A stretch of 24,178 bases of DNA from an uncultured Parabacteroides sp. (GTDB lineage: Bacteria; Bacteroidota; Bacteroidia; Bacteroidales; Tannerellaceae), in the NCBI GenBank assembly GCA_910577325.1, contig CAJTMR010000021.1, positions 1-24,178 on the forward strand. Reading direction: 5' to 3'. Positions within the stretch are counted from its first letter, which is position 1; each line of letters starts with the position of its first letter. Under the pieces are notes generated by a model that searched no databases, had not been told where the DNA came from, and worked only from the letters and a program-made list of their open reading frames with translations. Shown piece by piece: positions 6,649-14,398 of this stretch. Position numbers and translations under genes: made by a program.

Positions 6649-6930
6649 CTATTCGATTTTATTCAGTTTATCTATCAAATCGTCTAATACATTCCGGACA
6701 GTCGGATAACTGACTCCCATATTCCTCGCCATATCCTTCAAACTACCGCTGGATTTAATGAAGTCGATCACAAACTGCTGTTCCTTATCCGTCAGTTTTG
6801 CCAGTACAGACAGTTCAAACGTACCGCACACCTCTGTATCACATTGCCCACAAAACATCCGGCCCACTTTTAGAGGCGCATCACAAGCCGGACACTGCAA
6901 GGGTAATCTTCTTTTGATCTCGTTGTTCAT
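6649..6930 (-). CDS. DUF2089-like protein: zinc ribbon plus helix-turn-helix
   Basis: A 93-residue protein. The N-terminal half holds a zinc ribbon with C13-x2-C16 and C27-x2-C30, plus C35. The C-terminal half (about 44-92) resembles a sigma-70 region 4-type HTH: LTDKEQQFVIDFIKSSGSLKDMARNMGVSYPTV, written here as two overlapping parts in the order LTDKEQQFVIDF and KDMARNMGVSYPTVRN. This is the arrangement of the DUF2089 family. A DNA-binding regulator of its own operon with the downstream YIP1-like membrane gene is an inference. The 330-bp upstream region is AT-rich and repeat-bearing. No exact TAnnTTTG box is seen for this gene. Confidence 0.82.
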   Translation of the reverse strand: MNNEIKRRLPLQCPACDAPLKVGRMFCGQCDTEVCGTFELSVLAKLTDKEQQFVIDFIKSSGSLKDMARNMGVSYPTVRNVLDDLIDKLNKIE

Positions 6931-6954
6931 AGACTTTTTTCTTATTCTTGTTTA

Positions 6955-7020
6955 GAGCTTGTTTTAATTTTATTCAGCATTCTTTTGAGAATTCTTTTTG
7001 AACAAAATTTAAACAGGCTC
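6955..7020. repeat. 66-bp element bounded by 17-bp near-perfect inverted repeats
   Basis: GAGCTTGTTTTAATTTT (6955-6971) and AAAATTTAAACAGGCTC (7004-7020) are inverted copies with 15 Watson-Crick pairs and one G-T pair out of 17. The 32-bp centre contains a smaller hairpin (ATTCT/AGAAT). It could be a miniature repeat element or a long leader hairpin of the minus-strand operon. Confidence 0.6.
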
Positions 7021-7219
7021 TTATATCTGACTAAAAGATTATTTCACAACAAATATATTCAATAATTCATAAATACGCAAGAAATAATAAATATTATTCA
7101 TCAGCATATAAACATTATTCATATATATATACAATTATATCATTTATCCTCGCTCCAAACATGAACCAAGCAAAGAGGCTAAATGAACCATCGGATACCT
7201 CCATATAAAGAAATTAAAC

Positions 7220-7227
7220 TACTTTTG
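7220..7227 (+). promoter_or_regulatory. -7 element of the C1B peptidase promoter
   Basis: TACTTTTG is an exact TAnnTTTG box 34 bp before the ATG at 7262. The expected -33 region has no TTG. Two direct repeats lie just upstream of it (ATGAACCA at 7161-7168 and 7183-7190), which would suit an activator-dependent promoter. Confidence 0.55.
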
Positions 7228-7261
7228 TGACAGAACACTTAAAAACTAAACGAGTTACATC

Positions 7262-8656
7262 ATGAGAAAGAACAATCTGTGGATAACGACCCTTGCATTC
7301 GGGCTATCGTTATCAGCTTACGGACAGCAGGCAGGGGGCGGTATCTCGTCCGGAATGTTGCAGGAAATCAAACAAGCCTACAAAGGAACGCCGGCCGACA
7401 AAGCCATTCACAATGCCATCAGCAACAACGACATCAACAAACTGGCAGTCAACAATGACAGTAAAAACAATTTCGACACCTACTTTTCCGACAAAGTGAA
7501 CAGTAAAGGCATCACGAACCAGAAATCATCCGGCCGTTGCTGGTTGTTCACGGGACTGAACGTAATACGTGCGCAGGTCATCGCCAAGTATAACCTGCCG
7601 GAATTCGAGCTCTCGCAGAACTATAACTTCTTCTGGGACCAACTTGAGAAAGCGAACCTTTTTTTACAAGGAATCATCGATACACGCGAAAAACCGATCA
7701 ACGACAAGATGGTGGAATGGCTATTCAAGAATCCGATCGGAGACGGCGGACAGTTCACCGGTATTTCCGACAACCTGATGAAATACGGCATCGTTCCTTC
7801 CGGTGTCATGGTCGAAACCTATAGCAGCGACAATACCAGCCGTATGTCCAACCTGATCGGTCTGAAACTGAAAGAATACGGATTGGAACTGCGCAATACA
7901 AAAGGCTCGAAACCGGAAGCACTGGCAAAACGCAAAACCGAGATGTTAGGCGAAATCTACCGTATGCTGGTCCTCAACTTCGGAGAACCTCCTACGAAAT
8001 TCACCTGGACACGCAAAGACGCGAGCGGCAAACCGGTCGAAACAAAAGAATACACTCCGCAATCGTTCTATCAGGAATTCGTGGGCGAAGATTTGAAGAA
8101 CAACTATGTCATGTTGATGAACGATCCGAGCCGCGACTACTACAAATTATATGAGATCGACTTTGACCGCCATGCCTATGACGGCAAAAACTGGACATAT
8201 GTTAACCTTCCGATAGAAGATATCAAAGAAATGGCAATCGCTTCTATCAAGGACAGCACCATGATGTATTTCTCCTGTGACGTGGGCAAATTCTTCGATC
8301 GCAGCCGCGGAGTGCTCGATGTTGACTATTATGACTACGGTTCGCTGATGGGCACGACTTTCGGCATGGACAAGAAACAGCGCATCCAGACGTTCGCCAG
8401 CGGTTCTTCCCACGCCATGACCTTGATGGCGGTAGACCTCGATGCCAACGGCCAACCTAAAAAATGGATGGTGGAAAACAGCTGGGGACCGGGAGCCAAC
8501 AACGGACACCTGATCATGACGGACGAATGGTTCAACGAATATATGTTCCGTCTGGTCGTCAACAAGAAATTCATCACAGCCAAGGTCAAGGAAGTATTGA
8601 AACAAACACCGACACGATTACCAGCTTGGGACCCGATGTTTGCTGAAGAAGAGTAA
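7262..8656 (+). CDS. Exported C1B (bleomycin hydrolase/aminopeptidase C-like) cysteine peptidase
   Basis: A 464-residue papain-fold peptidase of the bleomycin-hydrolase family. The catalytic set is present: oxyanion Q87 and nucleophile C93 in NQKSSGRCWLF, H384 in SSHAMTLMAVD and N406 in VENSWG. Unlike the classic cytosolic enzymes, it begins with a signal peptide (MRKNNLWITTLAFGLSLSAY, likely cleavage near residue 20-22), so it should act in the periplasm or outside the cell. The N-terminal motif gives a Gln-rich mature start (QQAGGG). A periplasmic aminopeptidase acting on imported or host-derived peptides is an inference. The gene stands alone and is closed by a long bidirectional terminator 10 bp after its stop. 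Confidence 0.92.
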   Translation: MRKNNLWITTLAFGLSLSAYGQQAGGGISSGMLQEIKQAYKGTPADKAIHNAISNNDINKLAVNNDSKNNFDTYFSDKVNSKGITNQKSSGRCWLFTGLNVIRAQVIAKYNLPEFELSQNYNFFWDQLEKANLFLQGIIDTREKPINDKMVEWLFKNPIGDGGQFTGISDNLMKYGIVPSGVMVETYSSDNTSRMSNLIGLKLKEYGLELRNTKGSKPEALAKRKTEMLGEIYRMLVLNFGEPPTKFTWTRKDASGKPVETKEYTPQSFYQEFVGEDLKNNYVMLMNDPSRDYYKLYEIDFDRHAYDGKNWTYVNLPIEDIKEMAIASIKDSTMMYFSCDVGKFFDRSRGVLDVDYYDYGSLMGTTFGMDKKQRIQTFASGSSHAMTLMAVDLDANGQPKKWMVENSWGPGANNGHLIMTDEWFNEYMFRLVVNKKFITAKVKEVLKQTPTRLPAWDPMFAEEE

Positions 8657-8666
8657 GAGAATAAGA

Positions 8667-8732
8667 ATAGCATTTTAAATAAAAAGCCCGGTGAACCTTG
8701 CGGTTGGCCGGGCTTTTTATTTAAAATGCTAT
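8667..8732. terminator. Long perfect bidirectional terminator
   Basis: A 25-bp perfect stem (8667-8691 with 8708-8732) encloses a 16-nt loop that itself can pair AACC with GGTT. The GC-rich top (GCCCGG/CCGGGC) is flanked by A-rich and T-rich arms, giving U-runs after the hairpin on both strands. It separates the convergent peptidase gene and the gltX-waaA operon. Confidence 0.92.
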
Positions 8733-8859
8733 TTACATTGGCACGTTGTCCTTTACTTTCAAATTGAACTCATACAAATTCTTCGAAAAGACAGATCCTC
8801 AACCCTCGCCATCAGCGTACCATATTCATATAAAACCAACGACCGGAAACAATCGCCAC
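8733..8859 (-). pseudogene. Possible remnant of a lost gene between waaA and its terminator
   Basis: Downstream of waaA the minus strand carries codon-like sequence of normal base composition instead of AT-rich spacer. One frame reads LVLYEYGTLMARVEDLSF. After a shift of frame another reads SKNLYEFNLKVKDNVPM and ends in TAA at 8735-8733, one base before the terminator hairpin. This looks like the 3' end of a former gene with its terminator, joined behind waaA by a deletion. I do not recognise the family. It may instead be chance, since each piece is under 35 codons. Confidence 0.3.
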
Positions 8860-10116
8860 CTACAAAGCCAGATCCTTCAATATACCATCCGTCGCACCTG
8901 CGTTACCTTTCACGAACTGGCCGGCGCTCTCACCTGTTGCCTTCAAAACCTCGGTATAAGTCAACAACTCATCCATCCTGGCCACGAACTCATCTTTCGA
9001 TGCAACCGAAAATCCTCCTCCAACCTTGATCAGGTCACGAGCCTCCTTGAACTTCTGGAATCGGGGACCGAACAACACCGGAATACCGTAAACCGCCGCC
9101 TCCAGCGTATTATGAATACCGGCTCCGAAACCACCTCCGATATAAGCGATCGTCCCATACCGATAGATGGAAGACAACAATCCGAAACTATCCACGATAA
9201 GGCAATCTTTCCCTTCGAGCAGGCTCTTGTCCAGCATCACATCGGACAAACGGACAGACGGGCGTTTCAGCAACGACTCAATATACATCAGATGTTCTTT
9301 ATGAATCTCATGCGGAGCGATAATCAGTTTCATCTCCGGATGCTCGTTGAAATAGGGAATTAATATTTCCTCGTCTTGCGGCCAGGAACTCCCGGCAATC
9401 AAAGTCTGGCATCTTTTCCCAGTCGAGTCCTTAAAAGATCGGCAAGAAGAGACAAATTGTTCGACTTCAGGCAACTCACGCGCCTGATTGCACACGTCCA
9501 ATACCCGGTCGAAACGAGTGTCACCGTAAACCGTCACGTTATGGATACCATATTGTTCAAGCAATTCCTTCGAACGACCGTCCTGCACAAACAAATGCGT
9601 AAAACAGTGCAACATCTTCCGGTAAGGAACTCCGAACCATTGAAAGAACAACTGGTCGGGACGAAAAATCGCCGATATGATATAGACCGGTATTCCTCGC
9701 TTCTTCAACTCACGTAAATAGTTCCCCCAAAATTCATACTTGATGAAAACAGCCATAACAGGATTCACCAGATTCAGAAATTTCTTTACCCGGTAAGGCG
9801 TATCGAAAGGCAAATAGCAGATAACATCCGCCCCGCTATAGTTTTTCCGCACTTCATAGCCTGAAGGAGAAAAGAAAGTAAGCAATATCTTATATCCCGG
9901 ATATTGCTCCTTGATCTTTTCGATCAAAGGACGTCCCTGCTCAAACTCTCCTAACGAAGAAGCATGAAACCAGATGTACTTCGCATTCCGGTTTATCTTC
10001 TCACGCAAAATGCTATTCGTCTTCCATTGGCCGAAACGCATCAGACGCGCCTTCCGGTGGAAAGGAGAAATCAGAGCGACAATAAAAGCATAAAAATGTA
10101 TGAGCAGGCTATACAT
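8860..10116 (-). CDS. waaA: 3-deoxy-D-manno-octulosonic-acid (Kdo) transferase, GT30
   Basis: The enzyme transfers Kdo from CMP-Kdo to lipid A precursor at the inner face of the cytoplasmic membrane. At 418 residues it has the usual length. An N-terminal membrane anchor (about residues 3-19, LLIHFYAFIVALISPF) precedes the first Rossmann domain with HASSLGEFEQG, where E57 is the family's proposed catalytic base. The second domain carries AGSSWPQDEE (acceptor/CMP region), APHEIHKEH and IGGGFGAGIHNTLEAAVYGIPVLFG, the GT-B nucleotide-sugar site. It overlaps the gltX stop by one base (TAATG at 10118-10114), so it is translationally coupled to gltX, an arrangement seen in other Bacteroidetes. Confidence 0.95.
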   Translation of the reverse strand: MYSLLIHFYAFIVALISPFHRKARLMRFGQWKTNSILREKINRNAKYIWFHASSLGEFEQGRPLIEKIKEQYPGYKILLTFFSPSGYEVRKNYSGADVICYLPFDTPYRVKKFLNLVNPVMAVFIKYEFWGNYLRELKKRGIPVYIISAIFRPDQLFFQWFGVPYRKMLHCFTHLFVQDGRSKELLEQYGIHNVTVYGDTRFDRVLDVCNQARELPEVEQFVSSCRSFKDSTGKRCQTLIAGSSWPQDEEILIPYFNEHPEMKLIIAPHEIHKEHLMYIESLLKRPSVRLSDVMLDKSLLEGKDCLIVDSFGLLSSIYRYGTIAYIGGGFGAGIHNTLEAAVYGIPVLFGPRFQKFKEARDLIKVGGGFSVASKDEFVARMDELLTYTEVLKATGESAGQFVKGNAGATDGILKDLAL

Positions 10117-11633
10117 TATTTCAGTATTTCAATCGCACGCTGGATACGGCGGATAGACTCTTCCTTACCCAAGGCTTCCGTTATGTCGAAGATATGCGGA
10201 CCTTTACCTTCACCGACAAGAGCCAAGCGGGTCGCATTCATAATATTTCCCAAATGATAACCTTTGCTTTCGATCCAAGCTTTTACCTCTTCTTCTGTTC
10301 CTTCGATATCGAACGGTTCACGTACCCGAAGCACTTCAACCAGTTCGGCAAGCTGGACGGCACTATCTTCTTTCCAGCGTTTTTTACGCGTCTTCTCGTC
10401 ATATTCCGTCGGAGCAATAAAAAAGAATGAACAGAGATCCCACAGATCCTTGATAAAGGTGGCACGATCTTTCATCATGGCTACGACCTTCTCCACGTAT
10501 GCTGGATCGGCTTTCACACCATGGCTCTCAAGGATCGGCATAAAGAGGGCGGCAGCTTCCTTATTGTCCATTGACTGAATATAGTGATGGTTGAACCACT
10601 TTCCCTTTTCATAATCAAACTTGGCCCCACTCTTACTGCAACGAGCCAGATCGAAACTCCGGATCAGTTCGTCCATGCTCATCACTTCCTGATCATTACC
10701 CGGATTCCATCCTAACAAAGCCAGGAAATTGACAACCGCTTCGGGCAGATAACCGCTCTCACGATAACCTGAAGAAACCTCACCGCTTTTCGGGTCATGC
10801 CATTCCAATGGGAACACGGGAAAGCCAAGACGGTCACCGTCACGCTTGCTCAGCTTGCCGTTCCCTTCCGGCTTCAGGAGCAAAGCCAGGTGTGCGAACC
10901 GAGGCATCGTATCCTCCCATCCGAAATAACGATACAGCAGTACGTGCAGCGGGGCGCTCGGCAACCATTCTTCACCACGGATCACATGCGTCACTTCCAT
11001 CAAATGATCATCCACGATATTGGCCAAATGGTAAGTTGGCAACTGGTCGGCCGATTTATATAAGACTTTATCATCCAAAATAGAAGAGTTGATAATCACT
11101 TCGCCACGGATCAAATCGTTCACATGGATATTCTCATCCGGTTCGATTTTAACACGGACCACATACTGATTGCCTGCGTCGATCAAGGATTTCACCTCTT
11201 CCCCGGAAAGAGTCAGCGAATTGCGCATTTGCATACGGGTGGATGCATCATACTGAAAATTGGGGATTTCCTTCCGTTTGACATCCAGCTCTTCAGGAGT
11301 GTCGAATGCAATATAAGCACAACCTGCATCCAACAACTGATCGACATACTTCTTGTAAATATCTCTGCGTTCACTCTGACGATAAGGACCGTATTCACCT
11401 CCGAAGCCGACACCTTCATCAAATCGAATTCCCAGCCAAGTAAGCGCTTCTATAATATAAGCTTCCGCTCCGGGAACGAAACGCTGAGAATCGGTATCTT
11501 CAATACGGAGAATCAGATCTCCACCATTCTGTTTGGCAAACAAATAATTGTATAAAGCTGTACGAACACCTCCGATATGCAAGGCTCCTGTAGGACTTGG
11601 TGCAAACCGGACTCTAACTTTCCTTTGAGTCAT
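10116..11633 (-). CDS. gltX: Glutamyl-tRNA synthetase
   Basis: Class I aminoacyl-tRNA synthetase of 505 residues that charges tRNA-Glu in the cytosol. The HIGH-type signature is at 19-22 (HIGG, in PSPTGALHIGGVRTALYNYL), and the KMSKS-type signature is KLSKR at 260-264. RIEDTD (43-48) is the glutamate/ATP pocket. The anticodon-binding helical region is about 340-505. Length is slightly above the usual 460-490, with an insertion around 270-300 (HDPKSGEVSSGYRESG). It is the first gene of a gltX-waaA operon with a promoter 27 bp upstream of the start codon. The ATG at 11633 is the natural start. Confidence 0.96.
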   Translation of the reverse strand: MTQRKVRVRFAPSPTGALHIGGVRTALYNYLFAKQNGGDLILRIEDTDSQRFVPGAEAYIIEALTWLGIRFDEGVGFGGEYGPYRQSERRDIYKKYVDQLLDAGCAYIAFDTPEELDVKRKEIPNFQYDASTRMQMRNSLTLSGEEVKSLIDAGNQYVVRVKIEPDENIHVNDLIRGEVIINSSILDDKVLYKSADQLPTYHLANIVDDHLMEVTHVIRGEEWLPSAPLHVLLYRYFGWEDTMPRFAHLALLLKPEGNGKLSKRDGDRLGFPVFPLEWHDPKSGEVSSGYRESGYLPEAVVNFLALLGWNPGNDQEVMSMDELIRSFDLARCSKSGAKFDYEKGKWFNHHYIQSMDNKEAAALFMPILESHGVKADPAYVEKVVAMMKDRATFIKDLWDLCSFFFIAPTEYDEKTRKKRWKEDSAVQLAELVEVLRVREPFDIEGTEEEVKAWIESKGYHLGNIMNATRLALVGEGKGPHIFDITEALGKEESIRRIQRAIEILK

Positions 11634-11659
11634 AATTCTTTTATTCTATAATAATGCGG

Positions 11660-11690
11660 CAAAAATAGCCCTTTTTTTTCTCTTAATAAA
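11660..11690 (-). promoter_or_regulatory. Promoter of gltX-waaA
   Basis: TATTTTTG (11667-11660, minus) is an exact -7 box. TTTA (11690-11687) stands in for the -33 TTTG at a 19-bp spacer. Transcription would start near 11653, giving a leader of about 20 nt. Confidence 0.65.
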
Positions 11691-11857
11691 CTTTTTTATG
11701 TACATTTCGCCTTTCAATACATAACAGTATTTTTTTATATGAAATAAATAGTGATTTGTCGGTGTAAAACATGAATGACACGGTTATACGGAACGACATT
11801 ATTTTATTATACACCCATAAATCATCATTTAAAGAATGATCAATAAAACAAAACATT

Positions 11858-13888
11858 ATGAAGGTAAAGAACTATAGTATACATCCGAGTGTCTATTTTA
11901 TCGTAGCGGCCTTGTTGATCGCTTACTTTTTTCCGCGGGAAGGAAAGTTTCGTTATCAGTTCTACGAAGGAAAGCCTTGGCGGTACGGGTTGCTCACCGC
12001 CCCAAGCGACTTTCCGATCTACAAGACAGATGCGGAAGTAGAGGCTGAACGCGATAGCGCTCTCAAAAAATTCGAACCTTATTATCGGCTGGATGACACA
12101 ATCGAATCCGAAAAGATAGACAAACTCCGTACCGATTATCGAGGCACACTCAAGAACCGGGCGACTCCGGCCTATATGCAATATATAGAAAACAACTTGC
12201 AAAAACTATACCGGGACGGTATCATTTCCACTCAAGACATGGACGAACTCAAGAGAAAGGAATATCCCCGCATCAATCTGCTCGCGGGCAGTGTCGCGCA
12301 GCCATATTACAGCAGCGAGTTCTTTACGGTCAAAACAGCGTATGAGTTTATCATCAACAATTGTCCCTCCTATCTGGACAAGTCTGTATTGCAATCCTGC
12401 GATATCAATAACTATTTAGAGGAAAATGTCACATACGACGAAGCGATGTCGGAAAAAGTCAGGGAAGATATCCTGAACAGCATCCCGCTGGCTAATGGCA
12501 TGATACAGGCGGGAGAGCGTATTGTCGACCGGGGCGAGATCATTGACAACCACACTTACAATGTGCTCCGTTCCCTTAAGATCGTACACGAGACCAAGTC
12601 CGGAGGCGCCCAGCGACAAGGTATCATTCTGGGAGGTCAGTTCGTACTGGTATTCGGGATCCTTTTCTGCTTCTGGCTATATCTTTGGTCTTTCCGGCTA
12701 AAGATCCTGCATAACAGGAGAAATGCTCTCTTCCTTGTATTATGTGTATTCGTAAGTTGCATCCTGACTGAACTTTGCGTGATGTACGGTTTGTTCAACG
12801 TCTATATTCTTCCGTTCGCCATCGTACCAATCGTCGTACGTACATTCTTCGATTCGCGCACGGCTTTGTTTACCCACCTGGTCATCGCACTGATCTGCTC
12901 GCTGATGGTTCCTTTTCCCCACGAGTTCCTATTGCTCCAAGCGATTGCCGGCATGGTCGTTACTTTCAGTTTGAGAGACTTGTACGAACGCTCGCAATTG
13001 ATCCGTTGCGCTTTCTTCATCTTCATGTCATACACGCTCTGCTACATCAGTTTGTCCATCTATCAGGAAGCAGACATAAAAAAAATACATTGGATCATGA
13101 TGCTCTACTTCGGCATCAACTTTATCTTGCTGATGTTTACTTACATATTAGTATATATATTGGAAAAGACATTCGGTTATGTATCCAGTATTACGCTGGT
13201 GGAACTCTCCAACATCAACACACCAATCCTGAAAAAGCTTTCGGAGACGTGTCCGGGCACTTTCCAGCATTCCTTGCAGATGTCGATCTTGGCATCGGAA
13301 GCTACTGCCGCCATCGGAGCCAACGCACAGCTTGTACGTACAGGTGCCATGTATCATGACATCGGAAAAATGGCAAATCCGGCGTTCTTCACCGAAAACC
13401 AAAGTAGCATCAATCCGCACAGCCAATTATCGTTCGACCAAAGCGCAAAAATCATCATCAACCACGTGAATGACGGTATCAAGATCGCGGAAAAAGCAAT
13501 GCTGCCTAAAGCCATCATCGATTTCATCCGGACTCATCACGGACGCGGAAAAGCCAAATATTTCTATAACTCTTTCAAAAACCAATATCCCGACCGCGAG
13601 ATAGAAGAAGAGGCTTTCACCTATCCGGGCCCGAACCCGTTCTCGAAAGAGACGGCCGTCCTGATGATGGCCGATTCCGTCGAAGCGGCATCCCGCAGCC
13701 TAAAAGAGCATACGGAAGAAAATATACGGGGATTGGTCGACAAGATCATAAACGGTCAAATAGCTGACGGACTGATGAAGAATGCTCCGCTGACATTCAA
13801 GGATGTGGAAACGATCAAGAACGTCTTTGTGGAAAAACTGAAGATCATGTATCATACACGGATCAGTTATCCGGATTTGAAGAAATAA
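11858..13888 (+). CDS. 7TM-HD family phosphohydrolase (PgpH-like, putative c-di-AMP phosphodiesterase)
   Basis: A 676-residue membrane phosphohydrolase. An N-terminal membrane helix (about 10-26) is followed by an extracytoplasmic 7TMR-HDED-type domain (about 40-255), a bundle of membrane helices (about 265-445) and a cytosolic HD domain (about 465-645). HD metal ligands are visible: H471 (GTFQHSLQ), H500-D501 (MYHDIGKM), H560/H561 (RTHHGRG) and the aspartate of MMADSVEA. PgpH-type proteins in Firmicutes hydrolyse cyclic di-AMP; that role here is inferred from the shared architecture. No exact promoter box is seen in the 224-bp upstream gap. The 3' end overlaps the convergent phosphatase gene by 26 bp. 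Confidence 0.9.
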   Translation: MKVKNYSIHPSVYFIVAALLIAYFFPREGKFRYQFYEGKPWRYGLLTAPSDFPIYKTDAEVEAERDSALKKFEPYYRLDDTIESEKIDKLRTDYRGTLKNRATPAYMQYIENNLQKLYRDGIISTQDMDELKRKEYPRINLLAGSVAQPYYSSEFFTVKTAYEFIINNCPSYLDKSVLQSCDINNYLEENVTYDEAMSEKVREDILNSIPLANGMIQAGERIVDRGEIIDNHTYNVLRSLKIVHETKSGGAQRQGIILGGQFVLVFGILFCFWLYLWSFRLKILHNRRNALFLVLCVFVSCILTELCVMYGLFNVYILPFAIVPIVVRTFFDSRTALFTHLVIALICSLMVPFPHEFLLLQAIAGMVVTFSLRDLYERSQLIRCAFFIFMSYTLCYISLSIYQEADIKKIHWIMMLYFGINFILLMFTYILVYILEKTFGYVSSITLVELSNINTPILKKLSETCPGTFQHSLQMSILASEATAAIGANAQLVRTGAMYHDIGKMANPAFFTENQSSINPHSQLSFDQSAKIIINHVNDGIKIAEKAMLPKAIIDFIRTHHGRGKAKYFYNSFKNQYPDREIEEEAFTYPGPNPFSKETAVLMMADSVEAASRSLKEHTEENIRGLVDKIINGQIADGLMKNAPLTFKDVETIKNVFVEKLKIMYHTRISYPDLKK

Positions 13889-14366
13889 GCCGTACGAGTT
13901 CCTTCAGCAACCCCGCACAAGCATCCTCCAGCAGATCGAGGACCAGCTCGAAACCTTCCGCTCCGCTATAGTACGGATCGGGGACATAATCATACAACTT
14001 GTCCTGGGCATATTCCGTCATCTGATGTATCTTTTCCACGGATTCCAAATCCGGAGCTTTCCGTTTGAGATCGTCGATGTTGCGGTTGTCCATTCCGATG
14101 ATCAGGTCGAAATCAAAAAAATCTTCCGTACGTACCGGACGGGAAATCGAATCCAACTTATATCCCCTACGGGCAGCATGCGAACGCATACGCGGATCAG
14201 CCTTTTCCCCTTCGTGATACCCGATGATACCGGCCGAATCGACCTTGATCCGGCCGTCCAGCCCCGCATCATGAACCAACTTCTTCATCACGGCCTCGGC
14301 CGACGGTGACCGGCAAATATTCCCCAAACAGACAAACAGCACCTTATATTCTTTTCTCTCTTCCAT
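13863..14366 (-). CDS. Low-molecular-weight protein-tyrosine-phosphatase
   Basis: A 167-residue cytosolic phosphatase. The CX5R P-loop is C13-LGNIC-R19 (VCLGNICRSPSAEAV), and the general-acid motif DPYYSG lies near the C-terminus (YVPDPYYSGAEGFE). The frame stays open upstream to a TTG at 14402, but those 12 extra residues (SVKVGNKKLEI) precede the conserved start, so ATG 14366 is preferred. The space before it contains a 12-bp direct repeat (14368-14379 and 14382-14393). It is the second gene after priA, 32 bp downstream. There is no tyrosine kinase or capsule gene nearby, so its substrate is unknown. Confidence 0.91.
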   Translation of the reverse strand: MEERKEYKVLFVCLGNICRSPSAEAVMKKLVHDAGLDGRIKVDSAGIIGYHEGEKADPRMRSHAARRGYKLDSISRPVRTEDFFDFDLIIGMDNRNIDDLKRKAPDLESVEKIHQMTEYAQDKLYDYVPDPYYSGAEGFELVLDLLEDACAGLLKELVRLISSNPDN

Positions 14367-14398
14367 AATTTCCAACTTTTTATTTCCAACTTTAACAC

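Larger units (their letters stand above)
6931..7261. other. AT-rich divergent intergenic region with repeats, no gene
   Basis: This 331-bp stretch separates the DUF2089-like gene (minus) from the C1B peptidase gene (plus). It has no credible reading frame. It contains an inverted-repeat element (6955-7020), three near-copies of ATTATTCAT (7062-7122), two copies of ATGAACCA (7161-7190) and a -7 box for the peptidase gene (7220-7227). Confidence 0.8.

Noticed and set aside
12775..13359. A 194-codon plus-strand frame within the 7TM-HD gene
   Set aside because: It is an alternative frame of the membrane domain, with a composition rich in H and R and no ribosome site or motif.
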